Shown in pieces: positions 37,866 to 46,947 of a DNA stretch of 64,000 bases (within the stretch, counting starts at the first letter, position 1; each line of letters begins with the position of its first letter). The DNA is taken from assembly GCA_902506565.1 (NCBI GenBank), contig LR732703.1:2804425-2868424 (forward strand), given 5' to 3'. This DNA is from Burkholderiales bacterium 8X. Its GTDB lineage: Bacteria; Pseudomonadota; Gammaproteobacteria; Burkholderiales; Burkholderiaceae_C. The position numbers were made by a program, and so were the translations under genes. The notes beneath the pieces are model-generated. The model saw nothing but the letters and a program-made list of their open reading frames with translations, searched no databases and was not told the DNA's origin.

Positions 37866-38285
37866 TCAGCTTCGAGGCGACCCACGGAGATCCTTCCCGA
37901 GGCCGATGCAGAAGTCGACAAGGGCACCCAATTCGGCCTTGTCGAAAAACGCGTCAGCGCCGGCCTCGATCGCGCGTTCGCGCATCGGTTCGCGCGAGTA
38001 GCTGGACATCAGCACCACCCGCTGGTGCGCCGCTCGGCCAGCGCACTGTCGGAGCACCTTGAAGCCATGCCCGGCAGCGAGGAATACGTCGATCAGTGCC
38101 AGGTCCCAAGCACGGGGATTGGCCTCGATCCATTCGCAGGCATCCTGCTGGTTTTCGGCGGTGTAGACCAGCTCTGCGCTGTCCATCGCCTTGAACACCT
38201 GTGCGAGATGCGCCACCAGGGCCCGATCGTCTTCCACCAGCAACACCCTCATCTGTACGGCCCGTCCTGCTTCATGGCCCGTCAT
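37866..38285 (-). CDS. single-domain response regulator (receiver only)
   Basis: A 139-residue receiver. The acidic pocket EDD, the phosphoacceptor Asp66 (ALIDVFLA), Ser/Thr switch (LMSSYS) and the lysine (FFDKAELG) are present; no output domain follows. The start at 38285 overlaps the peptidase stop by 4 nt; MRVLLVEDD at 38252 is the other candidate and fits the receiver edge. It could signal by protein contact or pass phosphate on. The kinase partner could be the large fusion 40698-44849, which is only inference. Confidence 0.88.
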   Translation of the reverse strand: MTGHEAGRAVQMRVLLVEDDRALVAHLAQVFKAMDSAELVYTAENQQDACEWIEANPRAWDLALIDVFLAAGHGFKVLRQCAGRAAHQRVVLMSSYSREPMRERAIEAGADAFFDKAELGALVDFCIGLGKDLRGSPRS

Positions 38286-40342
38286 TTCTGCGCGAAGGAC
38301 GGTTCCGGTTCCTCGGCCCGCTCACGGTTCGGTTCCGCCTGCCCTGCAGCTTCTTCGGAACGTGCCGGCTCGGGCGGCTCGCTCGGTTGATCGCTGTAGC
38401 GGACCAGCCAATCGACGATGCGCGTCGCCGCATCCTCGCGGCAGGAAGGCGCGCCCGTCCCGAGGAAGCCGTGGTATTCGCCCGGATAGAGGATCAGCTC
38501 GGTCGGCGTGTCGCCCGCACGCGCAAGGCTCACGAACAGCTCCTCGGACTGGCACTTCGGGCAGCGCTCGTCTTCCTTGCCCTGCAGGAACAGGGTCGGC
38601 GTGCGGGACTTCTCGATGTGATGGAGCGGCGACAACGCCCGTGCAAGGGCGCGGTCGAAGCGCGGCGCCGAGGCGACGTAGTACGGGTCGGCGTAGTAGC
38701 CGCCGTCCGAGGTGCCGTAGTGGGTCTCGATGTTGCCGACCGGGGCCATGACCACCGCAGCCCGGAAAAGCGACGTGTGGCCGGTGGCCCAGGCGCTCAG
38801 GTAGCCGCCGTAGGACTTTCCGGACGACACCACCCGGTCGTCGGCGATACCCTCGCGCTGCAGCTGCTCGATCGCGGCGATGTGCTGCGGCAGGTCGTAC
38901 TCGCCCCAATGGCCCGCCAGCCGTTGGCAGAACTCGCGGCCGTAGCTCGACGAGCCGACCGCATTCAGCGCCAGCACCGACCAGCCGCGCGCGCACAGCA
39001 CCTGCCAGAACACGTTGGTATCGAAGTCGAGCAGCGCATAGCTCGCCGGTCCGCCATGCATGTCGTCCAGCAGCGGCCGGGGGCCTTCGGCACCTTGCGC
39101 GTGCAGCAGCCAGCCTTCGATCGTCTCGGTACCGCCGCGGCCGTCCGGCACTTCGAACGAACGGATCTCGGCCTCGATCGGGCTGCGCTCCTTCCACCAC
39201 GCATTGAGGTCGCTCACCTGCCGCTCGTTGCGGCCGTCTGCCGCTGACGACCAGAGTTCGCTCGGAAGCGACGGATGCTCGATCGAATAGGCCAGGTGCC
39301 GGTCGGTGATGCCGAAGGCGCCCAGCTGCCTCTGCCGGTCGACGATGACCGTCAGCTCGCCGCTCGGCACCGCGATCGAGACGACCTGGTGGCAGCCTCG
39401 CCAAGCCCGCACGAAGACGATCGCAGCGCCGTCCCGGGTCCAGTGCAGCGACTCCGGGTCCGCCACGTCGAGCGAGTCGTCGCCCAGCATCCTGACTTCG
39501 TCGGTGGTGGTGTCGAGCAACCAGAGCTTGGGCTCCGCGTCACCGTCCTCGCGGGCGCCGCTGAATGCGATGAAGCGGCCGTCCGGCGACCAGACCGGCT
39601 GCATCACGATCGCATGCTCGCGCGTGAGCTGCCGGTGCTCGCGGCCCTCGATGTCGCAGACCCACAAGTCGGTGGCATGCGCGAACCGGCCCTCGCGCGA
39701 ACGCGAGTAGGCGATTTTGTCGCTGTCGGCCGAGATGTCGAAGGCCATGACGTCGAACGCGCCGCGGCTGAGCTGCGTGTGCTCGCCGCTTTCGGCGTCG
39801 AGCGAGAACAAGTGAATCTGCCGCTGCAGCAGGTAGCCGATGCCGTCCTCCTTGTACGGCAGCCGCCACGCGATCTCCGGTGCCGATGGCTTGCGCTCGG
39901 GCGGCGGTGCCGAAGAGGGCCTGCCGCGCAGCTCGGGGTCGACCCGCACCGCCGAGCAAACCACCAGCGCGCGACCGTGCGGCATCCAGCGCAGCTGCGT
40001 GACGCTCTCGTCGAACCGGCCGATCTGGCGAGCTTCGCCGCCATCCCGCGGCATCGAATAGACCTGCGGCGAGCCCCCTGCCCTTCCCGACAGGAAGGCG
40101 AGCCGTTCGCCGCCCGGCGACCAGCGCGGCGACTGGTCGAGGCCCGGCCCGCGCGTCATCTGCCGGGCTCCGGATCCGTCGAGCGCATAGGCCCAGATGC
40201 AGGAGACATAGCCGTCCTGTTCGCGGTCGACCGACCGGACCGTGCAGGCAACAAGGTCCGGGCCTGATGCGCAATGAAGTTCGGTGATCTTCTGGTGGAG
40301 GTAGAGGTCGTGGACGCTGAAAGATGGACGCATGGTGTTCAT
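38282..40342 (-). CDS. S9 family prolyl oligopeptidase-like peptidase
   Basis: A 686-residue peptidase. The N-terminal part is a beta-propeller of WD40-like TolB blocks (SPRWSPGGERLAFLS, QPVWSPDGRFIAFSG). The C-terminal alpha/beta hydrolase has the nucleophile SSGKSYGGYLS, an Asp in QGKEDERCP and the His in GEYHGFLG. No signal peptide is seen, so it should be cytoplasmic and cut oligopeptides. The start at 40342 (MNTMRPSFS) is chosen; the open frame to 40423 adds no family residues. The C-terminal tail is Glu/Pro-rich. Confidence 0.9.
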   Translation of the reverse strand: MNTMRPSFSVHDLYLHQKITELHCASGPDLVACTVRSVDREQDGYVSCIWAYALDGSGARQMTRGPGLDQSPRWSPGGERLAFLSGRAGGSPQVYSMPRDGGEARQIGRFDESVTQLRWMPHGRALVVCSAVRVDPELRGRPSSAPPPERKPSAPEIAWRLPYKEDGIGYLLQRQIHLFSLDAESGEHTQLSRGAFDVMAFDISADSDKIAYSRSREGRFAHATDLWVCDIEGREHRQLTREHAIVMQPVWSPDGRFIAFSGAREDGDAEPKLWLLDTTTDEVRMLGDDSLDVADPESLHWTRDGAAIVFVRAWRGCHQVVSIAVPSGELTVIVDRQRQLGAFGITDRHLAYSIEHPSLPSELWSSAADGRNERQVSDLNAWWKERSPIEAEIRSFEVPDGRGGTETIEGWLLHAQGAEGPRPLLDDMHGGPASYALLDFDTNVFWQVLCARGWSVLALNAVGSSSYGREFCQRLAGHWGEYDLPQHIAAIEQLQREGIADDRVVSSGKSYGGYLSAWATGHTSLFRAAVVMAPVGNIETHYGTSDGGYYADPYYVASAPRFDRALARALSPLHHIEKSRTPTLFLQGKEDERCPKCQSEELFVSLARAGDTPTELILYPGEYHGFLGTGAPSCREDAATRIVDWLVRYSDQPSEPPEPARSEEAAGQAEPNRERAEEPEPSFAQK

Positions 40343-40697
40343 CGGTCGGCAATTCACGTGCCCGCACGAGGTGGCTGGCCGGTGCCCACCGCGATGCAGG
40401 GCGCGTAGGCTCAGCCAAGACACCAGACTACGTGCGTTCCTACAAGCAACAGTTGATACGGATGGGTAAATGCGTCATGCGATCGCGCGAGGCCTCCATC
40501 GACACCATCCAGAAGCTATCCGCGGAAGAGCGGATGCGGCAACCCGAACCAGAAGAATGGTTGCGGCTGCACGACCCCCTGCTGCAAAAGCGCGCGGCAC
40601 GTTCCGGCGCGTGCAATGACGGGAACGAGCCCGCGGCAACCCCGGACGAATCGGCCGGTCCCCACCCACCGCCCGCGCAGGACGAAGGCGGCGGCCC
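40343..40697. other. gap between the S9 peptidase and the large kinase fusion
   Basis: About 350 nt. It must hold the promoter of the leftward peptidase operon. It also contains a small rightward reading frame, listed separately, and the end of the kinase gene lies just beyond. I see no terminator, repeat or RNA gene in it. Confidence 0.5.
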
Positions 40698-40701
40698 CTA
40701 G
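40477..40701 (+). CDS. possible small protein, 74 residues
   Basis: A rightward frame in the gap after the peptidase promoter. The deduced protein is charged, Arg/Glu-rich at the start (REASIDTIQKLSAEERM) and Pro/Gly-rich at the end, with one Cys. No family is recognised, there is no clear ribosome site, and its stop overlaps the end of the convergent kinase gene. An ATG at 40462 is also in frame. It may not be real. Confidence 0.25.
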   Translation: MRSREASIDTIQKLSAEERMRQPEPEEWLRLHDPLLQKRAARSGACNDGNEPAATPDESAGPHPPPAQDEGGGP

Positions 40702-43700
40702 TCTTTTTGCCGCGCCTGGATCAGCGCATCCTTCAGGTCTTCGATCGAGGTCGGCTTGGCGACGTGCATGTCGAAGCCTGCAGCCTTGGCACGCACCACG
40801 TCCACGAGCCGGCCGTAGCCCGACATCGCCACCGCCGAGAGCTTTCGGTCCGGCCACCGCCGGCGGATCTCGCCGATGAGTTCGCAGCCATCCATCTCGG
40901 GCATGCTGATGTCCGAGAGCAGCAAGTCGTAGTCCGCTTGCTCGAGCAGCGCCAGCGCGCGTGCCGCCGAGTCCACTTCATCGACGTGTGCGCCTTCGAG
41001 CCGCAGCAACACGGCGAATGCGTTGAGGCTGTCGACATCGTCGTCCACCGACAGGATGCGCCAGCCCTCCAGGCACAGCTCGGGCTTGGCAGGAAGGCCT
41101 TCCGGCGCGGCCGTGGCCGAGAGCGGGATCGCGATGCTGAAGCTCGCGCCCTGGCCCCGCCCCTTCGACGTGGCCGTGACGCGGCCGCCATGCGCAACCA
41201 CCAGTTCCTGGACCAACGCCAGGCCGATGCCGAGCCCGGCGTTCGACGCGTTGGCATGCGCCTCGATCTGGCTGAACAGATCGAACACATGCGGCAGTGC
41301 TTCTTCGGGAATGCCGATGCCCGAATCGGTCACGGTGATTCGCGCGAAGTCGGATTCGGCCTCCAGCGACAGCACGATGCGGCCACCATCGTTGCTGAAC
41401 TTGATGGCGTTGTTGAGCAGGTTCCAGACCACTTGCTCGATGCGGACCCGGTCGCAGCCGCAGGTGAGGCTCCCGGGGCTGCGAAGCTCGAGCGACAGGT
41501 TCTTGCGCCCCAGGTCCTGCGAAGCCGCGGCGGCCAGCTGCCGCACCAGTTCGTCGAGGTCGACCGGCGCGCGGTTGAGGCGCAGCTTGCCGGTCTGGAT
41601 GCGCGAGAGATCGAGCAGGTCGTTGACGATGCGGGTCTGGCTCGCCACCGCCTTCTGGATGGTCGAGCCGATCCGCAGCGCCGACGGGACCCCCCGGGTG
41701 TCCGGCAGACGGGTCAGCAGTTCGGCGTTGACCTGGATCAGGTTGAGCGGCTGCTTGAGTTCGTGCGACATCACCGCCAGGAACTTGTCCTTCAGCTCGT
41801 TGGCGAGGCGGGCCTGCGCGCCGTCCTGCTGCTCCTTGAGGAGCAGGTTCTCGCGCACGAGTTCGTGGCGCTTGCTGCCGGTCATGTCGCGTGCGATCTT
41901 GGCAAGGCCGATCCCGTCGGCGCCATCGATCCGCGTCATCACGCCGCTGCAATAGAACCGGCTGCCGTCCTTGCGCTGATGCCAGCGCTCGTCCTCGGCG
42001 CGGCCGGTCTCGATCGCCGTGCGGCGCTCGAGCTCGGGCACGCCGGCCACCCGGTCCTCGGGCGTGAAGATGAGGTCGGAGTGGCGCCCGACGATCTCGC
42101 CTTCGGCAAAGCCGAAGATCCGTTGCGCGCCGGCATTCCAGCTCGCGACGATGCCCTGGTCGTCCATCGTGAGGATCGCGAAATCGTTGGTGGTGGCTGC
42201 CGCGACCCGCAGCCGTTCCTCGCCGATCCGCACCTTCTCCTCGGCAGCCTGCAGTTCGGTGATGTCGATGAAGGTCAGCACGGCGCCGTCGATCTTGTCG
42301 CCGGCGGTGCGATACGGCAGGAGCCGAGCGAACAGGTGGCCGCCATCGCTCGTGGTGATGCGGCGCTCGATCGAATGCAGGTCGCGGAAGACCGCCTCCG
42401 CATCGCTCACCAGTTCGTCGTAGTTGAGGCGGTTGGTGATGTCGAGCAGCGAGCGCCCGACGTCTGCGGCAATCAGGTTGAACCACCGGCTGGCCTCCGG
42501 CGTGAAGCGCTTGATCCGCATGCGGCTGTCGACGAAGACGGTGGCAATCTCCGAGGACGCGATCAGGTTCTGCAGGTCGTCGTTGATCTGGCCGCGCTCC
42601 TCGACCTTCATCCGGAGTTCGTAGTTGACCGTGGTCAGCTCCTCGTTCATCGATTGCAGCTCTTCCTTGCTGGTCTCGAGTTCCTCGGTGGCCGAACGCA
42701 ACTCTTCGTTGATGGCCTGCAGTTCTTCGTTGGCGGCCCGGAGTTCCTCGTCGGAGAGCGCCGATCGTTCCAGGGTCTCCTGCAGGTTGAGCTTGAGGTG
42801 CCGGATCTCGTTCTCGGCCCGGCTCATCATCTGACGATGCGCGGCATCGCGGCCGGCGTCGTCGCCGCCGCTTTCGGTCGGCTCGTCCGCATCCACTTCG
42901 ACCGGCTCGAACATCACGAGGCTGCGCTGGACTTCGCCCTCGTCGACCGGCAACGGCTGCACCGTCAGGAAGAGCTGCGAACGGCTGCCGTCGTCGGCCT
43001 GCTGGACGACCCGGGTCCTGACCCGGCGACCGGTCTGCGCGGACTGGAACAGCGCCGTGCGCAGCTCCAGCCGCAAGTCCGGATCGACGTTGTTGAGCAG
43101 GTTGTTCGAAGGCACGCCGCCGCCATGCCGCATGAAGCGGCCGGCGGTGGCCGACAGGTGGATCACCTCGTGCTGCGCATCGATCAGCACGCTGGCCGGC
43201 AGCACCTGCGCCAGGGCTTGCAGGTGCAGGTCGGAAGCGGCATCGCGCCGACCCTCGCCCGGCCGCGGCGCCGGCGCATCGTGCGGCGGCGCGGCCATGT
43301 GCTCGCCGGGCCGATCGAGCACCATCGGGCGGCTCCGGATCGAGCCGCCGCCATCGGCCCGGTAGATGCGGTTCTTCTTGTCGACCTGCGTGAAAAGCCC
43401 GCCGGCGAGGTCGACCGATTCGGAATTGCCGAGGAACAGGTAGCCGCCCGGCTTCAGCGCGTAATGGAACATTTCCAGCACGCTGGCCTGCGCCGTCTGG
43501 TCGAGGTAGATCAGCAGGTTGCGGCAGCAGATGAGGTCGAGCCGCGAGAAGGCCGGGTCGCGCAGGATGTTGTGGGTGGCGAAAAGCACCGGCTCCCGCA
43601 ATTCGGCGGTGACCCGGAAGCGGTCCTGCTCCTTCACGAAGAACTGCCTGAGGCGCGCGGTCGAGACGTCGGTGGCGGTTCCGGCCGGGTACACGCCGCG

Positions 43701-44849
43701 CCTCGCCACGGCGATGGCGCGCTCGTCGATGTCGGTCGCGAAGATCTGCAGGTGCGCTGCACGGCCCTGTACCTGGGCCTCTTCCATCAGCAGCATGCCG
43801 ATCGAATAGCACTCCTCGCCGGTCGCGCAACCGGGTACCCAGACCCGCACCTGCTCGCCGCCGGCGGCATCCCTGATGATGCCGGGCAGCACGCCCTGGG
43901 CGAGCGCATCGAAGGCATCCGGGTCGCGGAAGAAGTTGGTGACGCTGATGAGCATGTCCTGCAGCAAGGGCGTCGCTTCCTTCGGATGCGCCTTCAGGAA
44001 ATCGCGGTAGCTCGGCAGGTCGAGCAGACCGTTGACCTGCAGCCGGCGCTCGATCCGCCGCAGCACGGTGCCGCGCTTGTAGTGCCTGAAGTCGTGCCGG
44101 GTGTAGGAGCGAAGCAGCGACATGATGTCCTGCAGCGCCGACTCCTTGGCCGCGGCGGTCGGCGGCGCCGCGTCCGGCTCGACGCTCGGGCCTTCGTCCG
44201 GCGCCAGGCGGTCGATGCGCTTCGCATTGGCCCAGAGCTGGACCAGGCGCGGGCCCATCTCGGCAACCGGCAGCACGATGTCGACCATCGCCGTGCCGAT
44301 GGCGGCACGCGGCATGTTCCCGTGCTCGGCTTCGTCCGGCGATTGCGCGAGCGTGATGCCGCCCTCGAGCTTGACCCTGCCGAGACCGACCGCGCCGTCG
44401 CTTCCGGTACCCGAAAGGATGATGCCGAAGGCGTTGTTCCGATGGACCTGCGCCAGGGTGCGGAAAAAGAGGTCGATCGCGACCGCGGGGCCGGCCGCGC
44501 GCTCTGCCGTGGCCAGCTGCAGGTAGCCATCGTTCATGACCAGGTCGAAGTCGGGCGGAATGACATAGACATGGTCGACCTCGATGGCCACCATGCCCTT
44601 CACCTGCGACACCGGCAGGCTGCAGGCTCGCTGGATGATTTCCGCCGCATTGCTCTCGCGATTCGGTGCCAGGTGAAGGACCACGGCGAATGCCATGCCG
44701 GGATGCGGCGGCATGTTCTCGAATAACTTCAACACCGCTTCCAGGCCGCCTGCGGAACCGCCGATGCCGACCACCGGAAAGTTCAAGCTGCTGGGAGCCA
44801 GCTCAGCCATCTCTTCCCCTGCTGGATTTCCGGACGACTGATTTGCCAT
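40698..44849 (-). CDS. CheB-CheR-PAS-histidine kinase-receiver fusion protein
   Basis: A 1383-residue signalling fusion. Domains in order: CheB methylesterase (about 25-205, Ser32 in GGSAGG), CheR methyltransferase (about 242-500, SAM site GCATGEECYS), a Glu-rich coiled coil (about 686-755), a PAS region, a second PAS (FAILTMDDQGIVASWNAG), a histidine kinase with His1028 in SHELKQ, the ATPase (NNAIKFSNDGG), and a receiver (about 1260-1380, Asp1313 in SDISMPEMDG). Such CheB/R hybrids carry both receptor methylation enzymes in one chain. No chemoreceptor, CheA or CheW gene is in the window. Divergent from a second CheB gene. Confidence 0.93.
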   Translation of the reverse strand: MANQSSGNPAGEEMAELAPSSLNFPVVGIGGSAGGLEAVLKLFENMPPHPGMAFAVVLHLAPNRESNAAEIIQRACSLPVSQVKGMVAIEVDHVYVIPPDFDLVMNDGYLQLATAERAAGPAVAIDLFFRTLAQVHRNNAFGIILSGTGSDGAVGLGRVKLEGGITLAQSPDEAEHGNMPRAAIGTAMVDIVLPVAEMGPRLVQLWANAKRIDRLAPDEGPSVEPDAAPPTAAAKESALQDIMSLLRSYTRHDFRHYKRGTVLRRIERRLQVNGLLDLPSYRDFLKAHPKEATPLLQDMLISVTNFFRDPDAFDALAQGVLPGIIRDAAGGEQVRVWVPGCATGEECYSIGMLLMEEAQVQGRAAHLQIFATDIDERAIAVARRGVYPAGTATDVSTARLRQFFVKEQDRFRVTAELREPVLFATHNILRDPAFSRLDLICCRNLLIYLDQTAQASVLEMFHYALKPGGYLFLGNSESVDLAGGLFTQVDKKNRIYRADGGGSIRSRPMVLDRPGEHMAAPPHDAPAPRPGEGRRDAASDLHLQALAQVLPASVLIDAQHEVIHLSATAGRFMRHGGGVPSNNLLNNVDPDLRLELRTALFQSAQTGRRVRTRVVQQADDGSRSQLFLTVQPLPVDEGEVQRSLVMFEPVEVDADEPTESGGDDAGRDAAHRQMMSRAENEIRHLKLNLQETLERSALSDEELRAANEELQAINEELRSATEELETSKEELQSMNEELTTVNYELRMKVEERGQINDDLQNLIASSEIATVFVDSRMRIKRFTPEASRWFNLIAADVGRSLLDITNRLNYDELVSDAEAVFRDLHSIERRITTSDGGHLFARLLPYRTAGDKIDGAVLTFIDITELQAAEEKVRIGEERLRVAAATTNDFAILTMDDQGIVASWNAGAQRIFGFAEGEIVGRHSDLIFTPEDRVAGVPELERRTAIETGRAEDERWHQRKDGSRFYCSGVMTRIDGADGIGLAKIARDMTGSKRHELVRENLLLKEQQDGAQARLANELKDKFLAVMSHELKQPLNLIQVNAELLTRLPDTRGVPSALRIGSTIQKAVASQTRIVNDLLDLSRIQTGKLRLNRAPVDLDELVRQLAAAASQDLGRKNLSLELRSPGSLTCGCDRVRIEQVVWNLLNNAIKFSNDGGRIVLSLEAESDFARITVTDSGIGIPEEALPHVFDLFSQIEAHANASNAGLGIGLALVQELVVAHGGRVTATSKGRGQGASFSIAIPLSATAAPEGLPAKPELCLEGWRILSVDDDVDSLNAFAVLLRLEGAHVDEVDSAARALALLEQADYDLLLSDISMPEMDGCELIGEIRRRWPDRKLSAVAMSGYGRLVDVVRAKAAGFDMHVAKPTSIEDLKDALIQARQKD

Positions 44850-44850
44850 C

Positions 44851-44861
44851 GGTTAAAAACC
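44851..44861. promoter_or_regulatory. small palindrome in the divergent promoter of the two CheB genes
   Basis: GGTT-AAA-AACC lies just before the kinase start and is followed by CTTATAAAT, an AT-rich run in a GC-rich genome. This is the most likely promoter region for the divergent pair, but which regulator or sigma factor uses it cannot be read. Confidence 0.35.
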
Positions 44862-44996
44862 TTATAAATGATTGGCCTGGCGGAAGGCCCTATCTTGCAC
44901 CCACACGGCGATGCGGGAAGGTCGGTCAGGTCGGGCAGTCGCCAGATCGTCGCGGCGCGTCGCGGAGCGCCGTGGTTCAACCGAGAGAGTTCGAAG

Positions 44997-46028
44997 ATGT
45001 CGCAACCCCTGCTGAGTTCGCAAGAGCCGACCGCAGCGCCACACGGCCTGGTGGTGATCGGCACATCGGCAGGCGGCGTGGCCGCGTTGTCGACGCTGGT
45101 CGCCAGGCTGCCGGCAGAGTTCCCTTTTCCGATCGTCGTGGTGCTGCATGTCGGGGTGCAGCCCAGCATCCTTCCGGAGATCCTTTCGGCCCGGGGCTCG
45201 TTGCCCGCGGTCCATGCCAGCAACGAAGAAAGAATGATGGCAGGCCGCATTTACGTGGCCCGGCCCGATTGCCACCTCATCGTCGAGGACGGCCATCTTC
45301 AACTGAGCAAGGGTCCGAAGGAGCACTTCACCCGACCGGCCATCGATCCGCTCTTCCGGTCGGCGGCCCTCGCCTACGGGCCTGCCGCCATCGGCGTGAT
45401 CCTGACCGGCACGATGGAAGACGGCACGGCCGGCCTGCAGGCCATCAAGCAATGCGGCGGCATCGCGATCGTGCAGGACCCGGCCGATGCGCAGGCACCC
45501 GGCATGCCGCGAAGCGCCCTCAAGTATGTCGAAGTCGATCATTGCGGGCCGATCGAAAGCATTGCCGATGCGTTGGTCGGCTATGCGGCAAGCCCGCCTG
45601 CAACCCGGACTCCGGCGAGCGCGAGCCGATCGGATCTGGTCCACGAGCAAGAGCTGTTTCTGGCGGAAGGAGATCCCATGGAGCATCTTCCTGCGATCGC
45701 GAGTCCGAGCGGATTCGTCTGCCCGGACTGCCAGGGCGGGCTGTGGCGGCTTCATGGCAACGCGCCGATCCGCTTCCGCTGCCACACCGGGCATGCCTAC
45801 ACACTGAAGACGCTGCAGGCGGCGTTTGCCGAAACTTCGGACTCCGCGCTATGGAGCGCACTTCGCGCCCTGCAGGAGCAGGTCCTGCTGCTCGAGATGA
45901 CGATCGGGCAATTGCGCCGCGAAAAGGACGCCGCCGAAGTTTCGCGGGTCGAGTCGCTGCTCGATGCCTTGCGAAAAGAAGTTCACAACCTGCGCAGCCT
46001 GATCGAACGGCATTCGACCGCCAGCTGA
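44997..46028 (+). CDS. CheB-type methylesterase without receiver domain
   Basis: A 343-residue protein. The CheB catalytic domain spans about 17-205 with Ser24 in GTSAGG, a His and Asp (the GTMEDGTAG block), and DPADAQAPGMPRSAL. There is no N-terminal receiver. A C-terminal part (from about 235) has a Cys pair (CPDCQGG) and CHTGHAYT, probably a zinc ribbon, and then a coiled coil with ELEMTIGQLRREK-like heptads. It pairs head-to-head with the CheB-CheR kinase, suggesting a linked methylation system. Confidence 0.88.
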   Translation: MSQPLLSSQEPTAAPHGLVVIGTSAGGVAALSTLVARLPAEFPFPIVVVLHVGVQPSILPEILSARGSLPAVHASNEERMMAGRIYVARPDCHLIVEDGHLQLSKGPKEHFTRPAIDPLFRSAALAYGPAAIGVILTGTMEDGTAGLQAIKQCGGIAIVQDPADAQAPGMPRSALKYVEVDHCGPIESIADALVGYAASPPATRTPASASRSDLVHEQELFLAEGDPMEHLPAIASPSGFVCPDCQGGLWRLHGNAPIRFRCHTGHAYTLKTLQAAFAETSDSALWSALRALQEQVLLLEMTIGQLRREKDAAEVSRVESLLDALRKEVHNLRSLIERHSTAS

Positions 46029-46029
46029 G

Positions 46030-46947
46030 TCAATGGCGGACTTCGGGCTGCCGTGCGTGCTCCCCCGCCAGGCACCAGTCGCTCAAGCGCGCTGCGACTC
46101 GCTCCGGCTCCTCCTCGTGTGCCAGGTGTCCGCAGCGCTCGATGCGGGCGATGACCGCATGGCTGACCATGCTGCGCACTCGGCGCGATTGAGCGGGTGA
46201 AACGATCCGGTCGTCGTCGCCGACCACGAGCAGAAGGCTTTGTCGCAGATCCCGCAGTCGACCAGCCAGCGACCGGGCGTCCCAGTTGGCCATCATGCAG
46301 AGCGCAGCAGCGACATGCCCTGGATTGCGAACGAGGCTTGCATAGAGCGCTTCGCCTCGCGCATCGAGACGCGATCCGGTCTGTGCAATCAACCTTCGCA
46401 CCGCAGCCGGACTGGACGACTTCCACGCGAAAAGCCTGGGTGCCAACGAGTTGGTCGCCATCACCCGCGCCATGGACGGGAACAACATGCCCTGCAGACC
46501 GGGCAGCGGGAAAAAGGCGCCGTTGAGGCTGACGATCGATCGGGCCTCGAGACCTTCGGCAAGGCACAGTTGCGCGGCGAGCGCGGCGCCGGCCGAATGG
46601 CCCGCGACATGCACAGGCGCCAGTCGCTCCTGCGCCATCAGCCCTGCCACGGCCGAAGCCATGCCGCCGAGCGACATGTGGCGCTGAGGCACACAAGGCG
46701 AATTCAGCGCGCGCGTGAAGGCATGGCCCGGCAGATCGATGGCAAGGCAAGTGAAATGGCGCGCCAGCAACGGCATCAGATCGCACCAGCTGTGCGTCGA
46801 AGCCCCGGTGCCATGAAGCAGAAGCAGGAGCGGCCCGCTCCCCATCTGCTGCACATGCCAGCGCAGCTCGCCAACTTCCACGAACCGGCTTGCAGCCCGG
46901 TTGGGCCATGCCCGGCCATCGGTCGCCCATTCGAGCGCGCCGCTCAT
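46030..46947 (-). CDS. bchO: BchO, alpha/beta hydrolase linked to Mg-chelatase
   Basis: A 305-residue alpha/beta hydrolase with the nucleophile GHSAGAALA (usual BchO form), Asp (VVGDDDRIVSP) and His (CGHLAHEEEP). It is encoded directly after bchI and bchD, overlapping bchD by 4 nt, as in other purple bacteria. Its exact step in bacteriochlorophyll synthesis is not settled. A Trp-rich and Leu-rich N-terminus (PLLLLLHGTGAS) holds the oxyanion loop. Operon bchI-bchD-bchO, leftward. Confidence 0.93.
   Translation of the reverse strand: MSGALEWATDGRAWPNRAASRFVEVGELRWHVQQMGSGPLLLLLHGTGASTHSWCDLMPLLARHFTCLAIDLPGHAFTRALNSPCVPQRHMSLGGMASAVAGLMAQERLAPVHVAGHSAGAALAAQLCLAEGLEARSIVSLNGAFFPLPGLQGMLFPSMARVMATNSLAPRLFAWKSSSPAAVRRLIAQTGSRLDARGEALYASLVRNPGHVAAALCMMANWDARSLAGRLRDLRQSLLLVVGDDDRIVSPAQSRRVRSMVSHAVIARIERCGHLAHEEEPERVAARLSDWCLAGEHARQPEVRH

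Noticed and set aside
40707..44726. 1339-residue plus-strand frame
   Set aside because: Antisense to the large kinase fusion, whose domains are unmistakable; the opposite frame has no recognisable sequence.
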